From Bog-793 sp963761425 (GTDB taxonomy: Bacteria; Actinomycetota; Acidimicrobiia; Acidimicrobiales; Bog-793): a stretch of DNA of 64,000 nt. Location of the stretch: positions 62,001-126,000 of the forward strand of contig CAVXGQ010000005.1 in the NCBI GenBank assembly GCA_963761425.1, written 5' to 3'. Under the pieces are notes generated by a model that worked only from the letters and a program-made list of their open reading frames with translations, did not search any database and was not told the origin of the DNA. The position numbers and the translations under genes were made by a program. Shown here one piece after another: positions 1 to 9,318 of this stretch; position 1 is the stretch's first letter, and each line of letters opens with the position of its first letter.

Positions 1-968
1 GCAACCCGGGCGGGCCCGTCGGCCGCCGGGCGGAACCTGATGCTCTCTGGCCGGACCAAGACGTCGACCTCGCTCGCGGTGGGGAACGTGCCGACCGCGC
101 TGGCCGGAATCTGGAGCTGCGAGCCGAGAACGGCAACGCTGCCCGGGGCGACGACCTTGCCGGGCAGGCGGCTGACGGAGCCCACGAACCCGGCGACGAA
201 ATTCGTCGCCGGGTTCGAATAGACCTCGGCCGGCGACCCTAATTGCTCGAGCTGGCCTGCCCGCATCACTCCGACTCGATCCGAGATCGATAACGCTTCT
301 TCCTGGTCGTGCGTTACGAAAAGCGTGGTGATGCCCATGGAGAGCTGAATCCGCCGGATCTCGTCGCGCAGCTGGGCGCGCACCTTCGCGTCAAGCGCCG
401 ACAGCGGCTCGTCGAGCAGCAGCAAACGGGGTTCGACGCACAGCGCCCGTGCCAGCGCCACCCGCTGTTGCTGACCACCGGAAAGCTCGTGTGGATACCG
501 TTCCGCCATCGTTGACAGCCCAACCAGCTCGAGCAGCTCCCCAGCGCGCCGGCGTCGTTCGGCGGCAGCTGTCCGGCGGACCTCGAGACCGAACGCCACG
601 TTTTCCAACGCATTCATGTTGGGGAAGAGGCTGTAGGCCTGGAACACCATCCCGACATTGCGGCGGTGCGGGGGCGCATTAGTGATGTCATCCCCTCCGA
701 CGAGCACCCTTCCCTCGTCAAGCTGCTCCAAGCCAGCAAGTGCCCGCAGGGCTGTCGTTTTGCCGCAACCGGACGGGCCGAGCAATGCAACGAGCTCACC
801 AGGTTCAATGGTGAGGGAGAAGCCGTTCAGCGCGTTGACTTTGCCGTAACTGCGACGGCAGTTGACTAGCTCGACGACAACGCCGCCGCGGCTCGGCACC
901 TCCACTTCAGGCGGAGCGCTCGGGGGTTGCGTCGCGGTGGTCGTGGCTACCTCCTGGCGTGATCTCAA
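1..968 (-). CDS. ABC importer ATP-binding subunit, PotA/FbpC type (3' end off window)
   Basis: This gene energises import by the two downstream-numbered permeases (965-2712). The visible translation has Walker A GPSGCGKT, a Q-loop (VFQAYSLFP), the signature LSGGQQQR, Walker B LLLLDEP and the switch His in VTHDQEEA, followed by the start of a C-terminal TOBE-like region (residues RPESIRF near the edge). About 322 residues are visible and the C-terminus lies beyond base 1. The start is not certain. A TTG at 968 overlaps the permease stop (TTGA) and suggests translational coupling. A strong AGGAGG sits inside this frame about 15 bases later with no ATG/GTG/TTG at a good distance, and a GTG 20 codons in is the next option. 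Family and complex are clear; the substrate is not. Confidence 0.9.
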   Translation of the reverse strand, partial: MRSRQEVATTTATQPPSAPPEVEVPSRGGVVVELVNCRRSYGKVNALNGFSLTIEPGELVALLGPSGCGKTTALRALAGLEQLDEGRVLVGGDDITNAPPHRRNVGMVFQAYSLFPNMNALENVAFGLEVRRTAAAERRRRAGELLELVGLSTMAERYPHELSGGQQQRVALARALCVEPRLLLLDEPLSALDAKVRAQLRDEIRRIQLSMGITTLFVTHDQEEALSISDRVGVMRAGQLEQLGSPAEVYSNPATNFVAGFVGSVSRLPGKVVAPGSVAVLGSQLQIPASAVGTFPTASEVDVLVRPESIRFRPAADGPARV

Positions 969-1825
969 GTTGTCGCCTTTCCGAGAGGAGCGGAAGCAGC
1001 TAGCTCTACCTCATCGACCACGTCGACAAGCTCGACGCCGAAGCCGGTCTTCCGCCGTTCGCGCTTTCCCGCCCCGGCAAGTGCGAGCGCGACAAGCACG
1101 ATCCAGGTGAACAACAACGCGGTGATCGACAGCGCGACCGCGACGTAGGGATTGTTGCCCTCGACGCTCACCAGCCAGACGGGAAAGGTCATGAAACCCA
1201 TGATGCTCGCGATGGCATACTCGCCGAGCGACAACGCCACCGTCAGGAAGGCCGCCGCGAGGATCCCCGACCGCAGGTTGGGTAGAAGAACGCGGGAAAA
1301 GAGCTTCACCCATCCCGCCCCCATGGCACGGCCGGCGTCGACGAGCGTGTGAAGGTCGATGGACCGAACGCCGGCGTCGATCGCCCGATACGAGTACGGC
1401 ATGGCGAGGATCACGTAGACAAGGGCCAAGATCACCGGTGTGCCGGTAATCCATGCAGGGAAGCTTCGGTACGCGCCGAGCACACCGAGCACGATCACCA
1501 CCGCGGGCACACCGAGTGGCAGGAGGCTGGCGGCGTCGAGCACGGCGCGAAAGCGGGGAAAACGGAGGTTCACGAAGATCACCGTCGGAACCAAGAGCGC
1601 CAAGGTGATCAGCATCGCTCCCAGGGCAACCTCGGTCGAGGTGAGCAGGCTTGTTCCCAGACCCGGCTCGGCCGCCGCTTGGGAGTAGGCAGACAACGAC
1701 AGGCGTCCCTTGTAGCCCGCCTCAAGGGTGAATTGAATCGAGGCGGCGATGGGAATGAGCACGTAGCAACCGAGCAGTCCCAACACCACCCAGCGGAAGG
1801 TGCGGCCCGTCGTCACCGCAACCAC
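965..1825 (-). CDS. ABC importer permease, PotC-like (286 aa)
   Basis: Inner-membrane permease of the binding-protein-dependent type. It has an N-terminal anchor segment, then about five hydrophobic segments and the EAA-type loop (residues DAGRAMGAGWVKLFSRVLLP) that contacts the ATPase. Length fits the PotC/PhnV class. It is third in a minus-strand operon: solute-binding protein, permease, permease, ATPase. Its start overlaps the preceding permease stop by 13 bases, so the two are probably translated together. The C-terminal 30 residues after the last membrane segment are charged and poorly conserved. Polyamine, 2-aminoethylphosphonate, thiosulfate or iron import all remain possible. Confidence 0.88.
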   Translation of the reverse strand: MVAVTTGRTFRWVVLGLLGCYVLIPIAASIQFTLEAGYKGRLSLSAYSQAAAEPGLGTSLLTSTEVALGAMLITLALLVPTVIFVNLRFPRFRAVLDAASLLPLGVPAVVIVLGVLGAYRSFPAWITGTPVILALVYVILAMPYSYRAIDAGVRSIDLHTLVDAGRAMGAGWVKLFSRVLLPNLRSGILAAAFLTVALSLGEYAIASIMGFMTFPVWLVSVEGNNPYVAVALSITALLFTWIVLVALALAGAGKRERRKTGFGVELVDVVDEVELAASAPLGKATT

Positions 1826-2712
1826 CGCGCGGTCTTGCGCTGAACGATCACGTACATGGTCCCGGCGATGGCGACGATGACGATCATGCCCAGACCGAGG
1901 GCGTCACCGAGGTTCGCTTGGTTCGAGACGACGTTGCCGGCGAGCAACGCCCCGATCTCGATCGGCACGAGAGGAATCGACCCCGTGGTCAGCACGTCTG
2001 CTGTTGCGTAGGCGGCGAAGGCGTCCATGAACAGAACCATGAGGGTGGCGATGAACGGCGGGGTGAGCACGGGAAGGCCGACCTTCTGCCAGTACAGGCG
2101 GGTGCTCGCTCCGAGCGTCGCTGCCGCCTCCCGCCACTCCCGGCGGAGCGCCTCGACGGGAGGCAGCATGAGGAGGATCACGAGGGGCAGAAGAAAATAG
2201 AGGTAGACGATCACGAGCCCGGTGAACGTGAACAGGGAGAACCCGTGTAGGTAGGGATTGAACCCCATTTCGGCGAGCACGTGCGTCACAATTCCTGCGT
2301 TCCCGATCGTGGCGATGAACGCAAACGCCAGGGGAACGCCGCCGGTATTCGCCAGCACCCCACAGCCGGTCGTGACAAGCCTCCTCACTATCGGGCTCGG
2401 GGAGCTGACGAGCGCCACCGTCCCGACAAGACCGAGAATCGCCGCCACCACCGCGGAGATCGCTGAAAGCTCCAGGCTGATCACGTAGGAGTGCAGCCAC
2501 GGCTGCTTGGTCGAGAGAACGGTCGAAAGGGTGGAGAAGGAAAGCCCGCCGTTGTTATTGCGGAAAGCCTCGACCATCACTGCCGCGGCGGGCACGATGA
2601 GGAAGAAGGCCACATAGGCGAGGAAGGGCACGAAACCGATCGCCGCCAGATAGCGGCGAACGCGCGTCCCGGGGCCCGCGTTTTTTACGCGGGCCCCGGA
2701 CGTGTCGCTCAT
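1813..2712 (-). CDS. ABC importer permease, PotB-like (299 aa)
   Basis: First permease of the same importer. Six hydrophobic segments are visible and the coupling loop reads EWREAAATLGASTRLYWQKV, the EAA motif that docks on the ATPase. Length is normal for PotB/PhnU-type subunits. The ATG at 2712 lies 28 bases after the solute-binding-protein stop. The first 15 codons encode one arm-loop-arm hairpin (2669-2699), so the N-terminal residues are probably constrained by RNA structure rather than by protein function. It presumably forms a heterodimer with the 965-1825 product. Confidence 0.88.
   Translation of the reverse strand: MSDTSGARVKNAGPGTRVRRYLAAIGFVPFLAYVAFFLIVPAAAVMVEAFRNNNGGLSFSTLSTVLSTKQPWLHSYVISLELSAISAVVAAILGLVGTVALVSSPSPIVRRLVTTGCGVLANTGGVPLAFAFIATIGNAGIVTHVLAEMGFNPYLHGFSLFTFTGLVIVYLYFLLPLVILLMLPPVEALRREWREAAATLGASTRLYWQKVGLPVLTPPFIATLMVLFMDAFAAYATADVLTTGSIPLVPIEIGALLAGNVVSNQANLGDALGLGMIVIVAIAGTMYVIVQRKTARWLR
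2669..2699 (-). promoter_or_regulatory. Strong hairpin between binding-protein and permease cistrons
   Basis: A perfect 13-base-pair GC-rich inverted repeat (2669-2681 with 2687-2699) has a five-base A/T loop. It lies at codons 5-15 of the permease, directly downstream of the solute-binding-protein gene in transcription order. Hairpins here commonly protect the upstream binding-protein mRNA from 3' decay or partly terminate transcription, giving more binding protein than permease. That role is inferred from position. Confidence 0.65.
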
Positions 2713-2739
2713 TTCACTCGGTTCGGAAATTCGGGTTGA

Positions 2740-3930
2740 TCAACCGACAGCCGACGCCCAATCGGAGACGATGAGCGCCTTTGCCGTGGTGGACTCACCA
2801 ATGCTCGCGATGGCTGGCGGCTTGGGCAGCTTGGGAATGGCGGCCTCGGCGGCCTTGTTCACCGTGCCGTCCTTCTGCATCGTCGTGATCGTCGCGGGCA
2901 CCGCCCCACCTTCGAGCCAGAGGTTCTGTCCCGTGGGGGAGAACATGTACTCGAGGAAGAGCCTCGCCGCCGCGGGGTCCGGCGCGTACTTGCTGATCGC
3001 CATCGCGTAGTACGAGGCGTACGGCGTCCCGCTCGGGATGACGATCTTCCAGTCGATGCCGGAGGCCTTGAGCTCCTGTTTCCAGGAGAGCTCGTTGTAG
3101 GTCCAGTCGATGGTCAGAAGCACCGTCTTGTCCGCCATCGGCGCGTCACCGTCACCGCCAGCTTCGACCGGGTTGTAGTTGCCCACCGAATTCAGCTTCT
3201 GGAAGAAGCTGATACCGGGGCGAATGTTCTTTAGCGATCCTCCCTCGTTGAGCGCCGCCGCGTACACGGCCGAAAAGCCGGCGTTCGAAGACGTGGGGTT
3301 GTTGCTCAGCCCGACGGCACTCTTGAACTCGGGGTTCAACAGACTGTTCCACGAGGTCGGAGGGGTAGTGATGGCGCTCGCGTTGTAGCCGAACGAGATC
3401 ACGCCGCTGTAGTCGTACTGCCAATACCCCGCTGAGCTCTTCCAGCTTGCCGGGATCTCGTTCCACTCTTGGGTCTCGTACCTGGAGAAGATCGGTCCCT
3501 TGAAGACGCCCGACTCGCCGTGCACGCCCTCGATGGCAAAGGAGGGGCCGACATCGACGACGTCTGGTTCATTGCTCTTGCCCTGGTTGTCGACGATCTC
3601 GCTGAGCTCCTCGGCGCTCGTCCCGCCTGGGTTGAAGTCGTTGACATGGAGGCCGTACTTCTGTCCGAAGTCCTTGATGATGTTGCCGTAATTAGCCCAT
3701 GTGGTGGGGTCGGCGGTCAGGTTAAGTGTGCCCTCTTTCTTCGCTGCGGCGATGAGGGCGCTCATGCCGCCACACGAGTTGACCGTCAAAGCGGTGGCCC
3801 AGCAGGAGCTCGACGATGCCGCGCTCGCCGTGCCGGCTGCACCAGCCGTGATTCCGACCGACGCGAGCGTGGACGCAGCGACTCCTAGGATGGCAATCGT
3901 GCGCCACCGTCGTCCTGACCTTTTATGCAT
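2740..3930 (-). CDS. Extracellular solute-binding protein of an ABC importer (396 aa)
   Basis: Secreted type-II periplasmic-binding-fold protein that delivers ligand to the permeases at 965-2712. The N-terminus has a basic stretch (KRSGRRWR), a hydrophobic core and an Ala-rich cleavage region, so it is exported. No clear lipobox Cys is seen; the first Cys (SSSSCWATA) is not in a canonical lipobox. Residues GGDGDAPMADKTV and IPSGTPYASYYAMAI resemble spermidine/putrescine, Fe(III) and aminoethylphosphonate binding proteins. ATG 3930 is preferred over an adjacent TTG because AAGGAGG lies at good distance. Ligand unknown. Confidence 0.85.
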   Translation of the reverse strand: MHKRSGRRWRTIAILGVAASTLASVGITAGAAGTASAASSSSCWATALTVNSCGGMSALIAAAKKEGTLNLTADPTTWANYGNIIKDFGQKYGLHVNDFNPGGTSAEELSEIVDNQGKSNEPDVVDVGPSFAIEGVHGESGVFKGPIFSRYETQEWNEIPASWKSSAGYWQYDYSGVISFGYNASAITTPPTSWNSLLNPEFKSAVGLSNNPTSSNAGFSAVYAAALNEGGSLKNIRPGISFFQKLNSVGNYNPVEAGGDGDAPMADKTVLLTIDWTYNELSWKQELKASGIDWKIVIPSGTPYASYYAMAISKYAPDPAAARLFLEYMFSPTGQNLWLEGGAVPATITTMQKDGTVNKAAEAAIPKLPKPPAIASIGESTTAKALIVSDWASAVG

Positions 3931-4261
3931 CAAGCCCTCCTTTGTGCGGGAATGAACTAGGCGTTTCGCCGATCACGGCGCGCGGGACGCTAACGAGGGT
4001 TCAGGACATCTCCGTGGCGAAATGGTGAACAGCGGGAATCAGGGCGGTAAAAGTTCGATACCGACGCGCATTGTCTGTCGTTAGGACATGATCACCAGGC
4101 ATGGTCCCCAGCATCTGACCGTCCCAAGGCGCGCCGATTCCATGTCACCCGCCGGCGGCAGAGGGCCACTGTTGCGCCCGTAATGGGACCACCCCGAAGC
4201 ATCCACCGGCGACGGCGTCGCTGAGGTCGGACTCGCCACTCCAACGAAGGCGGCCCAAAAG
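3931..4261. other. Non-coding gap upstream of the ABC operon
   Basis: This holds the AAGGAGG ribosome site of the binding-protein gene and presumably its promoter. I see no convincing ORF, RNA gene or repeat. The right part may include the decayed left end of the IS remnant that follows. Confidence 0.5.
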
Positions 4262-5160
4262 TTGGTGATGTCATTCCGGCAGGTTCATGCGTTCGAGTTC
4301 CGTAAGGTCCTGCGGCCATGGCTGCGGGGGGAGAGCTCGCGCTCGTCGACAAGACAGTGCGCGACGCCACGAGACCCTGGTCGAGAAGAAGCTCGCCGAG
4401 GCCGAGCGCAGGATCGGGCGCCTGGCACTGGAGAACGATCTCTTGGGAAAAGCGTCCCGGCGACTGACCTGAGCGCTCGCGCCGTCCTGGGCCGGAAGTT
4501 CTGGGCCGAGGTCGCCGGGCCGGTGGGGGTGATCGACAAGGTGCTGTCTGTCAGTCGCCAGAGCCCCTACGTGATGCCCAAGGTCCCGAGTACCGGCATC
4601 GGCGAGCGGGTGCCGCTCCGGCTTGTGACGCCGCCCTTACCCGCGCCGTGGGCCACGATGGAGTGCACCCTGGGCATCGTCGACCTGGATGTTGGGGTAA
4701 GTGCGATGGCCAGACGTCACCCGGTCGCCGGCCACCGGAAGGTGACCTCCCTGCCGCACCGGCCCGGCTTCGTGGTGAACAAGATGCGGGTGGCCCGGTT
4801 GCGGCGGGCCCGGGGGTTCACCCGGGACCAGAAGAAGCGTCATCCGAAGGTCGAGGGCCGCCTGCTCCGCACCTCCCGTCCGAACGAGCGGTGACGGACC
4901 GACATGACGAGCATCTAGTGCGGGGAGGACGGCTGGGCCCACCTGACCGCGCTAATCGACTGCTCCGACCGGTCGATCGTTGGCTGGAGGTTCACCAAAC
5001 GTTGCCAGGCGACCGAAGTCTCCCCGGCCATGGAGACGGCCTGGTCGGTGGCCTTCCCGCCCGGGCCGACCCCGACGGGGAGATCTCCGTCACGCTCGGC
5101 CACGACGGCACGCAGTTCACCGAATCGCCACCGGTTGCGACGCACCTCGTGGCCGGGCCC
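4262..5160 (+). pseudogene. Decayed IS3-family transposase (orfA and orfB fragments)
   Basis: Fragments of an IS3-type transposase appear in changing frames. An orfA-like coiled-coil piece (LVEKKLAEAERRIGRLALEN) is encoded near 4375-4445. The orfB HTH_21 segment (HPVAGHRKVTSLPHRPGFVV, then a KMRVARL stretch) lies near 4715-4800. After 4888 a frame containing an in-frame stop reads GWAHLTALIDCSDRSIVGWR and then KRCQATEVSPAMETA, the start of the DDE catalytic core. A final piece resembling HDGTQFT lies near 5100. Several frameshifts and the lost catalytic core make it inactive. It abuts the stop codon of the next gene at 5161, which marks the end of the insertion scar. Confidence 0.75.
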
Positions 5161-6798
5161 TCAGGGCGCCACGCCGTCGTGCGCCGGGTCCTGGTGGAAC
5201 ATCGGCCAGGCCGGCCACGTCTCCGGGGTGACGGGGAGCCGGTAGGACACGACCCTGGCGGGGTACTTGAAGGCGGCGGGACCACCGCAGGCCTCGATCA
5301 CGCTCCAGCCCGACCCGGCGCCGGCTCCCAGGACGTCGGTCACCGCGACGGCGTTGAAGACCCGGCAACCCGGGTCGATCGGTCCGTCGGTGAAGGAGGT
5401 CCCGAACAGGTAGGCCCCGGTGGCGCCGCTCACCGCGTAGAGGCCGGCGCCCGAGCCGATGAGCACGTCATTGACCGACGCCGTCCGCAGTGGAACGAGG
5501 ACCGGTGAGGCGAAATCGGTTGGACCTTGCAGTTGGTCGGACCACAACTGCTCTCCGCCGCCGCTCCAGGCGGTCACCCGCGAGACGCCTGACGCTAGGC
5601 AGCTGGAATTGGTGAGGCCGGTGCACACCCAGGAGGTGTCGACCACGGCCGGATCTCCGGAGCTGTTGATGACCCCGATCGCCGGGGAGCCGAGCGAGGG
5701 CCCGGAGGTCCGCACCGGCCAACCGGGGACCGGGGCCCCGTTGTCGGCGTAGTAGGCGGAAAGCTCGTAGGTCGCCGATGGGAAGGGCTGGTAGTAGAAG
5801 CCGGTGCCGACCACCACGGCGGCCCGGCCGGAGGAGTTGATCACCCCGACCGCCGGGCTGGACCAGATGGTCTGGTTCTCGCAGTGCTGCCAGACGAGGG
5901 TCGCCCGGCCCCCCAGGTAGCGGTAGTCGCTGATCCAACCCCCCCGGCAGCCGTGCCAGCCGTGGGCGTCACCGCCGATGAAGATGGAGTCGCCCCGGGT
6001 CCCCGGGACCTGGTAGAGGGCGGGGGAGGACCAGATGGTGTCGGCGTTGTTGAGGGGGAAGCCGGGGAGGAGCCGCCCGGAGGGGGTGAGGGCGTAGAGG
6101 TAGTGGTCCCAGGACCCGAACACGATGTCCGGCTGGGAAGAGGCGGTGAGGGGCCCCACCGCCGGGGTGGAGATCACCCCCACCGCGGTCCCCGGGGCCG
6201 CCCCCACGTGGAAGAGGAACCGGACCTTCCCATTCAGCCGGAAGGCCTCCACCTCCCGGGCGGTGTTGTCGACCCAGGTGGAGGCGGCCCCCACGATGAT
6301 GGAGGGAGGATGGCGGGGGCCGTCCAAAAAGGCGATGGTGGGGCTGCCTTCGATGGCCACCGCCGCCCCCGCCGGCGCGGTGAGCCGCAGGGGCCAGCCG
6401 GGGAGCTCGGCCCCGGTGGCCGCGTTGAGCACGTGGAGGACCCCGTTTTCGTCGCCCACCGCCACCAGGGTCTCGCCGTCCCAGTCGGCGACGGTGGGGG
6501 AGCTCTGGGCGACGGCCCCGGACAGGCAGGTCACCCAGGAGGCACCCGGCCAGGTGATGTTGTGCCCGGAAAGGACCGAGCAGGCGGCCCGGGGGGCCGG
6601 GGCGGCGGCGGCGGGAGAGACGATCGCCGTCATCAGGCCGGTGGTGGCGGCCGTCGCCAGCAGGGTGGCGGAGAGAAGTCTCGTGGCGCGGATCGAGGCG
6701 CCTGATCCAGGACGGTGAGTGGTTGATGCAATCTTGGCAGTTGGCCACTCTCCGTGTTGCCTGCTCCTCCGTCCTTGCTCGCCGAGATGCCTTGCCAT
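5161..6798 (-). CDS. Secreted beta-propeller (FG-GAP/PQQ-like repeat) protein, 545 aa
   Basis: Exported protein of unknown function. An N-terminal hydrophobic stretch (ATLLATAATTGLMTAIVSPA) ends in an AAAAPAP cleavage-like region. The rest consists of repeated propeller blades with motifs such as SSPTVADWDGE, SSPALYQVPGT, SSPAVGVINSS and GSPAIGVINSS, typical of FG-GAP/VCBS or PQQ-like propellers. The tail WPMFHQDPAHDG is a common ending of such proteins, so the C-terminus is intact although the IS remnant begins at the next base. The ATG at 6798 gives a long polar leader before the signal peptide, so a start further in is possible. A role in adhesion or cell-surface binding is a guess. Confidence 0.8.
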   Translation of the reverse strand: MARHLGEQGRRSRQHGEWPTAKIASTTHRPGSGASIRATRLLSATLLATAATTGLMTAIVSPAAAAPAPRAACSVLSGHNITWPGASWVTCLSGAVAQSSPTVADWDGETLVAVGDENGVLHVLNAATGAELPGWPLRLTAPAGAAVAIEGSPTIAFLDGPRHPPSIIVGAASTWVDNTAREVEAFRLNGKVRFLFHVGAAPGTAVGVISTPAVGPLTASSQPDIVFGSWDHYLYALTPSGRLLPGFPLNNADTIWSSPALYQVPGTRGDSIFIGGDAHGWHGCRGGWISDYRYLGGRATLVWQHCENQTIWSSPAVGVINSSGRAAVVVGTGFYYQPFPSATYELSAYYADNGAPVPGWPVRTSGPSLGSPAIGVINSSGDPAVVDTSWVCTGLTNSSCLASGVSRVTAWSGGGEQLWSDQLQGPTDFASPVLVPLRTASVNDVLIGSGAGLYAVSGATGAYLFGTSFTDGPIDPGCRVFNAVAVTDVLGAGAGSGWSVIEACGGPAAFKYPARVVSYRLPVTPETWPAWPMFHQDPAHDGVAP

Positions 6799-7536
6799 GA
6801 GGCCATCATTTGTCCTGTACCGATTAGGTCATAGACACGTTTGGCACCAACTGGAATGACATAGTTGCACCAGCATCTAGTCAACGCGCGTGAAGGCAGC
6901 TAAACACGCAGAGTGATGTCCGACCAAGGTCGTTGTCGGCAAAGCGACCCCTTCGGCTGGTTGTGAGGCGCCTAGCGACGGATAGCTCAATAGGGGCCTG
7001 CGATCGGTCGCGGTCCCGGGGTCCTGTGGCCCTCCTTTGTGATCGGAACGTCGGCTCGTCATCGCCAGCCCGGTCGTCCGGTTTCGTCGCCGGCCGGAGC
7101 GGGATGACGTTGGTTGCCAAACCGGCTTCGCGTGAGCCGTCCGCATCGCCAAGTGCGGCGGTGATTCGGAACGCGAGCTTTCCGACTCGAGCCGTGACCT
7201 CGAGGGCGGAGCGCGTAAAGCCCAAAGCGTCACCTATCTGGTTGTCCTTGAGGGCTTTGGGACTCACTCGCCGTGTCGAGGAAAAGAATGGAGACGTTCG
7301 GCGATTGCTCCCCAGTCCAGGGCGTGGTCGAAGATCCTCTCGGATCCTCGTCCAGTAACCGGTCACTGCCGAAGCGAGGCCGAGCGGAACAGACGGGTCG
7401 AGACTCGCCGGCTCGGTGGTTCCCGTCCGGACCTCCGGGGCGCACGATGCCGTCGCTGGGCTTCGCAGCTGAGGGCCGGGGCGTCGAAGTAGAGTCGCTC
7501 CTCGTTTCGGTTAACACTCTCGGCGAGGAGCTCCCC
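6799..7536. other. 738-base gap with no convincing gene
   Basis: This contains the promoters of the two divergently placed secreted-protein genes. Open frames exist on both strands (for example minus 6881-7366), but neither has a clear ribosome site, recognisable motif or signal peptide. I do not call a gene here. Confidence 0.4.
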
Positions 7537-8199
7537 ATGAAGAAGCATTGTTCCGCCTGGTCTGGTGCACTGATGGCTGTCCTGGTGCTCGCCTTGCTGG
7601 TCGCCAGCGGGGGCGGCAGTGCGGCGGCCTCCTCTTCAAAGAAGCCGAAGTCGACCGCCAAGGTCGCCCTCACCGTCCCGGTCCAGGGCAGCGGGGGGTT
7701 CAACTACACCCAGGGGAGCTACCTGGAAGGGTTCGAGTTCACCGCCAAGAGCCCTATCTCGATCACCAAGCTCGGCGCCTACGACTCCAACCTCTCCGAC
7801 CTGGCGAACGGGACCGAGACCTTCGCCACCGTCCCGGTCGCGGTGTACGACCTGACCTCCCACAAGCAGGTGGCCGAGGCCGCGGTGAGCGCCTCCGACC
7901 CGGCAACCGGTGTCTACCGCTACGCCACCCTCCCCCGTCCGGTCAAGCTGGTCACCACCCACCGGTATGCGGTGGTCTGGGTCTCGCTCTCCAACTACTA
8001 CGTGGCGAGCCCCACGTTGGTGGCCGCGGACGTGAACCCCACCCTCCACTACCTGGCCATGGTGGGCTACGGGCCGGGCGGTCTCACCACAACCAGCACC
8101 ATGGTGAGGCCCAACTGGTTCTTCACCAAGAGTGCTCACGGTCTGGCGGCGATCAATTACGATCTCGGCCCGAACTTCATTTTCAAGACCTCCGGCTGA
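7537..8199 (+). CDS. Secreted DUF4082-like protein (220 aa)
   Basis: Likely cell-surface or secreted protein. From ATG 7537 (GAGGAG seven bases upstream) it has a classic signal peptide: MKKHCSAWSG, then a Leu/Val core, then GGGSAAAS. The mature part reads GFNYTQGSYLEGFEFTAKSP, then ITKLGAYDSN, PVAVYDLTSHKQVAEA and YAVVWVS. This pattern of a beta-sandwich with 'distinct appearance, position, argument' strands resembles DUF4082 domains that accompany surface proteins. A longer frame from 7273 adds 88 residues of non-protein-like sequence and is rejected. No enzymatic motif is seen. Confidence 0.7.
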   Translation: MKKHCSAWSGALMAVLVLALLVASGGGSAAASSSKKPKSTAKVALTVPVQGSGGFNYTQGSYLEGFEFTAKSPISITKLGAYDSNLSDLANGTETFATVPVAVYDLTSHKQVAEAAVSASDPATGVYRYATLPRPVKLVTTHRYAVVWVSLSNYYVASPTLVAADVNPTLHYLAMVGYGPGGLTTTSTMVRPNWFFTKSAHGLAAINYDLGPNFIFKTSG

Positions 8200-8634
8200 T
8201 TCGCGTTCCGCGGCACGGCTCGTCGGGGATGGCCCCGGGCGCGGAGGACGGTCTCCAGTCGGGCGGTGATCGCTGACGGGGAACCCGGACACCCGGAGAC
8301 GGCCCGAGTGGAGCGGTCGCAGCGACTCTGGAAGCTCCGCGACCGGATCGAGGAGGGCCGATTCTGCTCTGGGTTCGTTCCTTGAGGAGTGGCCCCGGTT
8401 CAATGTCCGGGTTCGCCCTTCGCCCCAACCCGCGGTTCGGAGCTCTCGCCGCGGTCGTCGTCGGGTGCTCTTCCACGGCGGCTTCGTCCGGTCGCGCGCT
8501 CGCGTCCTTGTGCTTTCGTTCTTAGGCAAGTTGTCGAGGCTGCGAAACCTCCGGCCGTCCTCCTGCATGCCGGCAGATCGGGTCATGGTCGAATAGCGTG
8601 CCGATGGAAACTCCTGGTCGTGCACGCACAACAC
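8200..8634. other. 435-base non-coding gap
   Basis: I find no supported gene here. The forward frame that joins the next gene from 8389 has no ribosome site, and its N-terminal part does not look like protein. Confidence 0.4.
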
Positions 8635-8641
8635 AAGGAGG
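8635..8641 (+). promoter_or_regulatory. Ribosome binding site that implies an ATC start codon
   Basis: AAGGAGG is followed by exactly five bases and then ATC at 8647, in frame with the coding region. The only in-frame standard start nearby is GTG 8620, which lies before this site and has no ribosome site of its own. Confidence 0.55.
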
Positions 8642-8646
8642 ATCGA

Positions 8647-9318
8647 ATCGCACGCCGACTGCTCATTCTCTTGTTGGTGCCGCTAGGACTCCTGTTGGTG
8701 GCGCCCGACGGTTTCGCGGTGAGCGGTCATCGTGAGTCCGCGAACCAGTTGGTGAAAGCGGCGACCAAGGCGCTCGCTTCGGCGAAATCGGTCCGGCTCT
8801 CCGGCTCGATCAACATATCGGGAGCGCCCGAGAGCCTGGATCTCGTGATGTACGCCAACAAGGACCTCGATGGCAGCTTCACCCTCCAGGGCTACACCGT
8901 GCAGGTCATTGTGGTGGGTGGGACCGACTACTACCGGGCTTCGGCGGCGTGGTGGCAGAAGGCTGGAGGTCTTCCAAGCAAGGCGGCCAAGAGCATCGGC
9001 GGTCATTGGATGAAGACCCCGGCTTCCAGCTCAGCCGGCATCGGTAACAGCTTGGAGATCGCTCCTCTTGCCTCCGGCCTGGGGTCGACCCGCGGCCTCT
9101 CAATCGTCGGCCACAAGAAGGTTGGCGGGCGCGCCGCGGTGGGCGTCAAGTTGTCCAATGGAGGCGTGCTTTGGATCGCCGCCTCGGGCAAGCCCTACCC
9201 GATCTCCGAGGTGAAACCCTCCGGCAACGTTGGCACTCTGTCGTTTCGCGGTTGGAACAGTTTTCCGCTGCCGAAAGCACCCAAGGGAGCCAAGTCGTTG
9301 TCATCACTCGGTTCCTGA
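8647..9318 (+). CDS. Secreted LprG/LppX-like protein with probable ATC start (223 aa)
   Basis: Starting at ATC 8647 gives a compact signal peptide: ARR, a Leu-rich core (LLILLLVPLGLLLVAPDG), then the mature protein. The mature part begins ESANQLVKAATKALASAKSV and contains VQVIVVGGTDYYRASAAWW, SIGGHWMKTPAS and a C-terminal WIAASGKPYPISEV strand. This is the layout of actinobacterial LprG/LppX-type proteins that bind hydrophobic ligands. Unlike true LprG it has no lipobox cysteine, so it is probably secreted rather than lipid-anchored. If ATC is not used, GTG 8620 adds nine residues. Function is inferred by similarity only. Confidence 0.7.
   Translation: MARRLLILLLVPLGLLLVAPDGFAVSGHRESANQLVKAATKALASAKSVRLSGSINISGAPESLDLVMYANKDLDGSFTLQGYTVQVIVVGGTDYYRASAAWWQKAGGLPSKAAKSIGGHWMKTPASSSAGIGNSLEIAPLASGLGSTRGLSIVGHKKVGGRAAVGVKLSNGGVLWIAASGKPYPISEVKPSGNVGTLSFRGWNSFPLPKAPKGAKSLSSLGS

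Noticed and set aside
6877..7366. Open frames of about 120-160 codons on both strands in the gap before 7537
   Set aside because: No ribosome site, motif or signal peptide, and both strands are open equally, as expected for high-GC DNA by chance.
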